Origin: Eretmocerus hayati
Lineage: Eukaryota > Arthropoda > Insecta > Hymenoptera > Aphelinidae
Assembly (NCBI GenBank): GCA_029851415.1
Contig: CM056743.1
Span: forward strand, 25,458,905-25,522,904
DNA length: 64,000 nucleotides
Direction: 5' to 3'
Both the position numbers and the translations under genes were made by a program. The notes beneath the pieces were generated by a model, which worked only from the letters and a program-made list of their open reading frames with translations, made no database searches and was not told the origin of the DNA. This document shows positions 60,301 to 64,000 of this stretch, in pieces (position 1 is the first letter of the stretch; each line of letters begins with the position of its first letter).

Positions 60301-60783
60301 AGATAAGAATTTGGCTTTTTCGAGGCAACTTCTGTTTTCTGGCGAACCTAGAGACGTGTAACAATCGGCTTTCCTACACAATAGCTTCACTTTCAATGGC
60401 ACAGACTCTGTAAGCTTTAGAGCTTTGTCGATTTCAATGATACTTTGGGCATACTTCCTCACGTGACGTAGAAGAGTAGATTTATTTTCATAAGCTAGTG
60501 CAAGTTCTTCTGAAGCACTTGGAGCGAAAGCGATGCTTCGGTTATACAATTGCAACACTTTGTGATGCAAGAAGCTGTCGTGATTATCTTGGTTGAAAAG
60601 TTCATTCCCTTCAATTCTAGCACTTTCTGAAATCTTCTTATCTTTGGAAACTTTTCCCGTTGATGACTCCTGCCACTTCAAGAATAGCTCACATAATTCT
60701 TCCCTATTCGTATCGAGAAATTGGAGGTGTTTTAGTATCTTTTGCTTTAATGTACGCGTCGTCTGGTCCTCTGACTGCCACAT
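57332..60783 (-). CDS. SET and MYND domain-containing protein 4-like (gene E)
   Basis: Exons 59736-60783, 58213-58484, 57921-58130, 57678-57824, 57332-57604; 649 residues. The frame runs upstream to 61056, but an acceptor at 60855 and the matching gene D start argue for MWQSEDQ at 60783. TPR 52-150, [16 protein letters not shown] at 225-240, MYND 261-300 intact, GSGC in place of NHSC (Cys483), CDCQAC post-[11 protein letters not shown] near the end. Exon 2 and the SET core are almost identical to gene D, while residues about 148-205 and exon 5 differ strongly, as expected from gene conversion. Exon 3 encodes LIDPGK where the others have DPC, losing one shared cysteine. Intron 1 (1251 bp) carries the 200-bp dispersed repeat, ending 46 bp from the donor. 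Confidence 0.9.
59487..59690. repeat. dispersed 200-bp repeat, copy 2
   Basis: Near-identical to 3508-3710, in the same orientation: TAGTATATTTCCGTACTG start, GGGCACTAGGACA core, TTTTTAGGTTAGAATAATG end. Inserted in intron 1 of gene E just downstream of the exon 1 donor. Confidence 0.8.
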
Positions 60784-60854
60784 ATTTCCCAGTAATAAAG
60801 AAATTTCCAAATCAACAGAGCACCAATAGAGCAATTTTGTTATTCTGGTGCAAC

Positions 60855-61289
60855 CTGAAATTAGAACGAAACATGAAACATTGATTATGAAACAGATCAG
60901 AATGTATTTCATGATACTGCACGTAAATATGTATAGTTTTGTAAGAAGGACTGTTTTTGGCCCGAGCGTTGCTCGGTAAGAAGGGCTGTTTTTGGAGCAA
61001 GTCCTTCTTAAGTTCTTAACAAAACCACCCATGCGCCTGCACGCGGTCTCATACAAATTTCAAAGCACGAGGATCTAAGAGTTATGGTTAGGGAACTATA
61101 ATTAGTCCACCTAGTATCTAGGAAAAAGTCCAATTTCGCAACACATTTCCAAAAAATCCGGGCTTGGATGGACCAATTTGAACGTTTAAGGTCAAAAATT
61201 CTCTCTGTTTTGTTTTATACTTCATGGAAGAACATTTCCCGGTACCTGTAGAAAGTATCGTTTGATGCCAACTACTTTTTTTTTAACCT
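60855..61289. other. upstream flank of gene E
   Basis: Begins with the acceptor for gene E's presumed leader. A duplicated AAGAAGGRCTGTTTTTGG word lies at 60944-60997. No leader homologous to those of C and D was found in the rest of the window, so it may lie beyond 64000. Confidence 0.45.
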
Positions 61290-61659
61290 ATTTTTGTAAT
61301 AGTTTTTGCTGTCTTTGAATCACGAGAGGGAAGGTTTCCCCTCGCACGAGGTATCCAAACATAGATATCCCACCCAAAATGACCGTCTCAATACGGCCCT
61401 GTAGTTCGTTTCATGGCGTAAAAATAACATGTTATCTTCACGCCATGGTTCGTTTTAGGCTACCACGTCAGGATTTCTTGCTAGATGCCAAAAACATGTT
61501 TTTTCAGGGACTTTTTAAAAATCCTGATACGGTAGCTCAAAACTGACTACAAGACCGTATTGAGACGGTCATTTTGCGTCGGACATTTATGTTCGGATAC
61601 CCCATGCGAGGGGGAATATTTCTTCTCGTGAATTCAACGCAGCAAAAATTATTGCAAAA
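61290..61659. mobile_element. foldback element
   Basis: Inverted arms share TTTTTGYAATARTTTTTGCTG at the ends and, further in, CCTCGCAYGRGGTATCC and ATGACCGTCTCAATACGG. The axis is near 61475. No coding frame. Confidence 0.75.
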
Positions 61660-62189
61660 GCAAGCGTTTTGAAATAGTATTATACGCAACGATGGCGAAA
61701 ACCGTGCGGAAAGCATCACATGAGTGCGGAAAGCATCGCGCGAGGGTGGAAAGACTTTCGCCAGAGTTGCGTATAGTAGTTTTCATAATAATGAGCGGAA
61801 AGTTAGCAACACGCCATTAACAAGCCCAAGATACACAAAATTGCCAATCAAGCAATAATGGTACAACTACAAAAGGTCTCGACCAGTCAATATTGAAACA
61901 AGAAAAGGAGTATTTGAGACGTTGCGAGTAGCCGGTGTACAGGGTGAGGCAGAGTTGAGGAGAGTTTTAAGCATCATGGATATAAGTTTGTCCAAACTTG
62001 ACTCAGCAGGGGCTGGCATTATCTAAAGATGATTTTAATTTTACCTGCACCGGGAGTCACGTTATCAAGTATGTGATAATGATGACGGTCGAATGAGTGC
62101 TGGGATCCTTCATTTGGCGTGGCTCATTCGGGCCAGAAAAATATAGTGTATACCGAGGCCACGCTCAAATAAGGTGTTGTTCTTAAGGG

Positions 62190-62290
62190 TCACTGGTAAT
62201 TGGTTGAGGGGCGTAGCGGGGTCCAGGGGGCGAAGCCCCCGGCGGGGTGGGGGGGGGGGGCGGAGCCCCGCACTAAAACAAAAAATTCTG
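62190..62290. repeat. GC-rich G-run patch
   Basis: GGGGCGTAGCGGGGTCCAGG...GGGGCGAAGCCCC followed by a G-run and CGGAGCCCCG. The self-complementary GGGGC(T)..GCCCC words could form a hairpin. Similar patches occur in many mobile elements; no family assigned. Confidence 0.4.
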
Positions 62291-62465
62291 ATGTAAGTGC
62301 ATTACATCTGATGAAAACTTCAACCGAATTTCGGGAAGAATTTTGTTTTGACATAAACTTCTCCAACAAGATGATCAATGTATCAGTCATCTTGATAATC
62401 TCTAATATATTGATCAATCGCTCAGAAGCGAGCTACAGCCTCATAAATTTGGTGCGAATTATATA

Positions 62466-62712
62466 CTAGGGTGAGTATACTCAACTTTCACCCATACAGC
62501 CATTTTCTCAACAAACCTGGTTTACTTACTAATACTCTGGCTCATCTCAATATTTTTCAATGTATCTCAGCTCACTCTGTAGAGTTTGAAACCAGCTTCA
62601 AAATGAGTAGATATAGGTACATTTAAGATATTGAAATGAGCCAGAGGAGTGAAATAAACCACGGTTGTTGAGAGAATGGCTCAATGTGGGCAAATTGGGT
62701 ACACTTACCTTA
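62466..62712. mobile_element. MITE-like foldback
   Basis: Arms share TTCTCAACAA, GGTTTA and CTCTGGCTCAT in inverted order around an axis near 62590, with CTAGGGTGAGTATACTC at the left end and a variant at the right. Confidence 0.7.
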
Positions 62713-63051
62713 TTACCTTTTAACTGTATTCCACCGATGCAGAAGAGATGCGTTCACGAGGGACTACCTTTGAAAAAGGACTTTCTGGTGGTTACAAGAT
62801 ACAATATTGAACAGGTTTATTGAATCACAGTGAGGTTATCAACAATTGTCTACCTCAAATTGTATAATTCTTTGGTGAGATTCGGAAAAAATGAATCGGG
62901 GTCGGCAGGAAAGTCGCCCTCTGCGTCACCATACGGAGGTACGGCGCTTGGCTCATTGATACGATAGAACCATCATTTTTCCCATCAGTGTCCAATATCA
63001 GTATGATCAACTTTGAATTTGTCAAAGCTGCACGAAACTCCATGAATTAAG

Positions 63052-63180
63052 AAGCTCGTGCGTGAAGCAAAGTACAGCGTGCGTAAAGCAAAATCCAGCG
63101 TGCGTAAAGCAGCACAACCGTGCGTAAAGCAATTGCTTTACACACGCTATGCGTAAAACACTGCTTCACACACTTTTTTG
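63052..63180. repeat. short tandem GTGCGTAAAGCA repeats with inverted end
   Basis: Five GTGCGTRAAGCA units in a row with spacers of 6-10 bp, then TGCTTTACACACG and TGCTTCACACAC in the opposite sense. Spacers are too short and the repeats too variable for a CRISPR array. Confidence 0.65.
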
Positions 63181-63264
63181 GTGCTTCCCATGTGAAAAAC
63201 GAATGACTTGATGATGACTTGCCAATGACTTGTGTATAGCTTGTGAATAGACAGAAATGGGCAG

Positions 63265-63312
63265 CGTTTGTCAAGCTATTGACAAGCTATTGACAAGCTA
63301 TTTACAAGTTAT
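63265..63312. repeat. TGACAAGCTAT minisatellite
   Basis: Four adjacent 12-bp units of the form TGACAAGCTATT, the last ones degenerate. Confidence 0.7.
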
Positions 63313-64000
63313 TACGAGGTAATAATGAATGTAGCCCTACAAAATTTATCAGCAAAGATGCAGTTATGGCTGGGCCTTACTGCCGCGACCTCGGCACGGG
63401 TGCAGGGCGACTAGACCGTCGGTGCATCCACCCACACTGAACGTGTGTGGGAGGTGCGGGAGATTGTTGAAGCTTGCGGAAAACGTCTAGTGTGCTTGGA
63501 AAATGCACCTGCGATGTTGTCGTTGTCGACACGGGGCCTTAGGCTGACTTCGGCACGTGTGCCCTCCACCTACTACATTCTGCGTGTGTGGAAAGCATAT
63601 GGTGTGTTCGCCCACACCTAGCGTAGGTGGATGAATTTCGGGGGTGGCTGAGGGCGGCAAAAATCGTGTGAACGGCAACAACCGCAAGAAATTCGCTGAG
63701 AAAGTAGATCTTGTGTGAAAATCAAGACGAGTGTCAGTATGATAACGTGGTATTGTTTATAAATACCAGTCTTGGGAAAGTTTCGTTCTCAGTAACATAT
63801 TTTTAACGTGAAAATCGATTGTATTGAGTAAATTATTTTCATCGTATTTTATTCAAGACGATCATAATATGACCAATGAATTACAGATTTCACTCGTGTC
63901 TGCTAGTATTCAAAATAAGATGAAAAAACACAACAAACAGGAACGGGAAGAGAGTGCGCTGAGCTTGCGATGAGTGAGAAAGACGATTTGAGGTTATCGA
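63313..64000. other. window end, no gene recognised
   Basis: GC-rich at 63380-63670 with short inverted words (CCACCCACACTGAACGTGTGTGGG). Then AT-rich. It could include a promoter region for gene E or a neighbour, but no motif shows it. Confidence 0.35.

Noticed and set aside
60784..61056. N-terminal extension of gene E by 91 residues in the open frame
   Set aside because: An AG acceptor at 60855 lies within it, gene D has the same acceptor and starts at the equivalent ATG, and the extension runs into a repeat shared with 53690-53810.
63052..63180. CRISPR-like array of short repeats
   Set aside because: Repeats of about 12 bp with 6-10-bp non-unique spacers in a eukaryotic genome; a simple tandem repeat explains it.

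Overview
Eukaryotic, AT-rich DNA with spliced genes (GT/AG introns of 73-98 bp plus a few repeat-swollen ones) and many hairpin-type transposons. The gene content points to an insect. The best guess is a parasitoid wasp or other hymenopteran, because an array of insect-type SMYD4-like genes lies beside a PRANC-domain gene, a domain otherwise known mainly from poxviruses, Wolbachia and parasitoid wasps. That assignment is inference; no species-specific marker was seen.

The backbone is a tandem array of five SMYD4-like genes (TPR + split SET + MYND zinc finger), all on the minus strand: E (57332-60783), D (48277-52739), C (38551-42270), B (20355-24611) and A (10566-14353). I rebuilt each from splice sites. 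Every copy has five coding exons with intron phases 1,0,0,0; exon 2 is always 272 nt, exon 4 always 147 nt, exon 5 is 273 nt (267 in A), and each stays open for 640-652 residues. All five keep the MYND zinc ligands and the post-SET Cys cluster but have lost the Asn-His-Ser of the SET NHSC motif (GSG, ITG, TTT or RFG instead), which suggests a family of non-catalytic or altered SET proteins. A decayed sixth copy, on the plus strand, lies at 234-600 and carries two frameshifts. D and E are mosaic in identity (275 identical bp inside otherwise divergent exons), and the leaders of C and D are homologous.

Tail-to-tail with gene A is a plus-strand gene (8837-10015) with degenerate ankyrin repeats and a C-terminal PRANC/F-box-like end.

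Layout: 1-600 microsatellite and pseudogene; 0.6-8.8 kb hairpin elements and other repeats; 8.8-14.4 kb PRANC gene and gene A; 14.4-20.3 kb intergenic with nested hairpins; 20.3-24.7 kb gene B; 24.7-38.5 kb repeat-dominated (LINE/SINE-like tail, CGGACCTGACA repeats, GC-rich irregular tandem array, long-TIR element, foldback); 38.5-44.5 kb gene C and its leader; 45.0-48.3 kb two large foldbacks; 48.3-56.0 kb gene D and leader; 57.3-60.9 kb gene E; 61-64 kb small foldbacks and short tandem repeats. Most non-coding DNA that can be classified is foldback (MITE-like) DNA, much of it inside introns or abutting the SMYD4-like genes.
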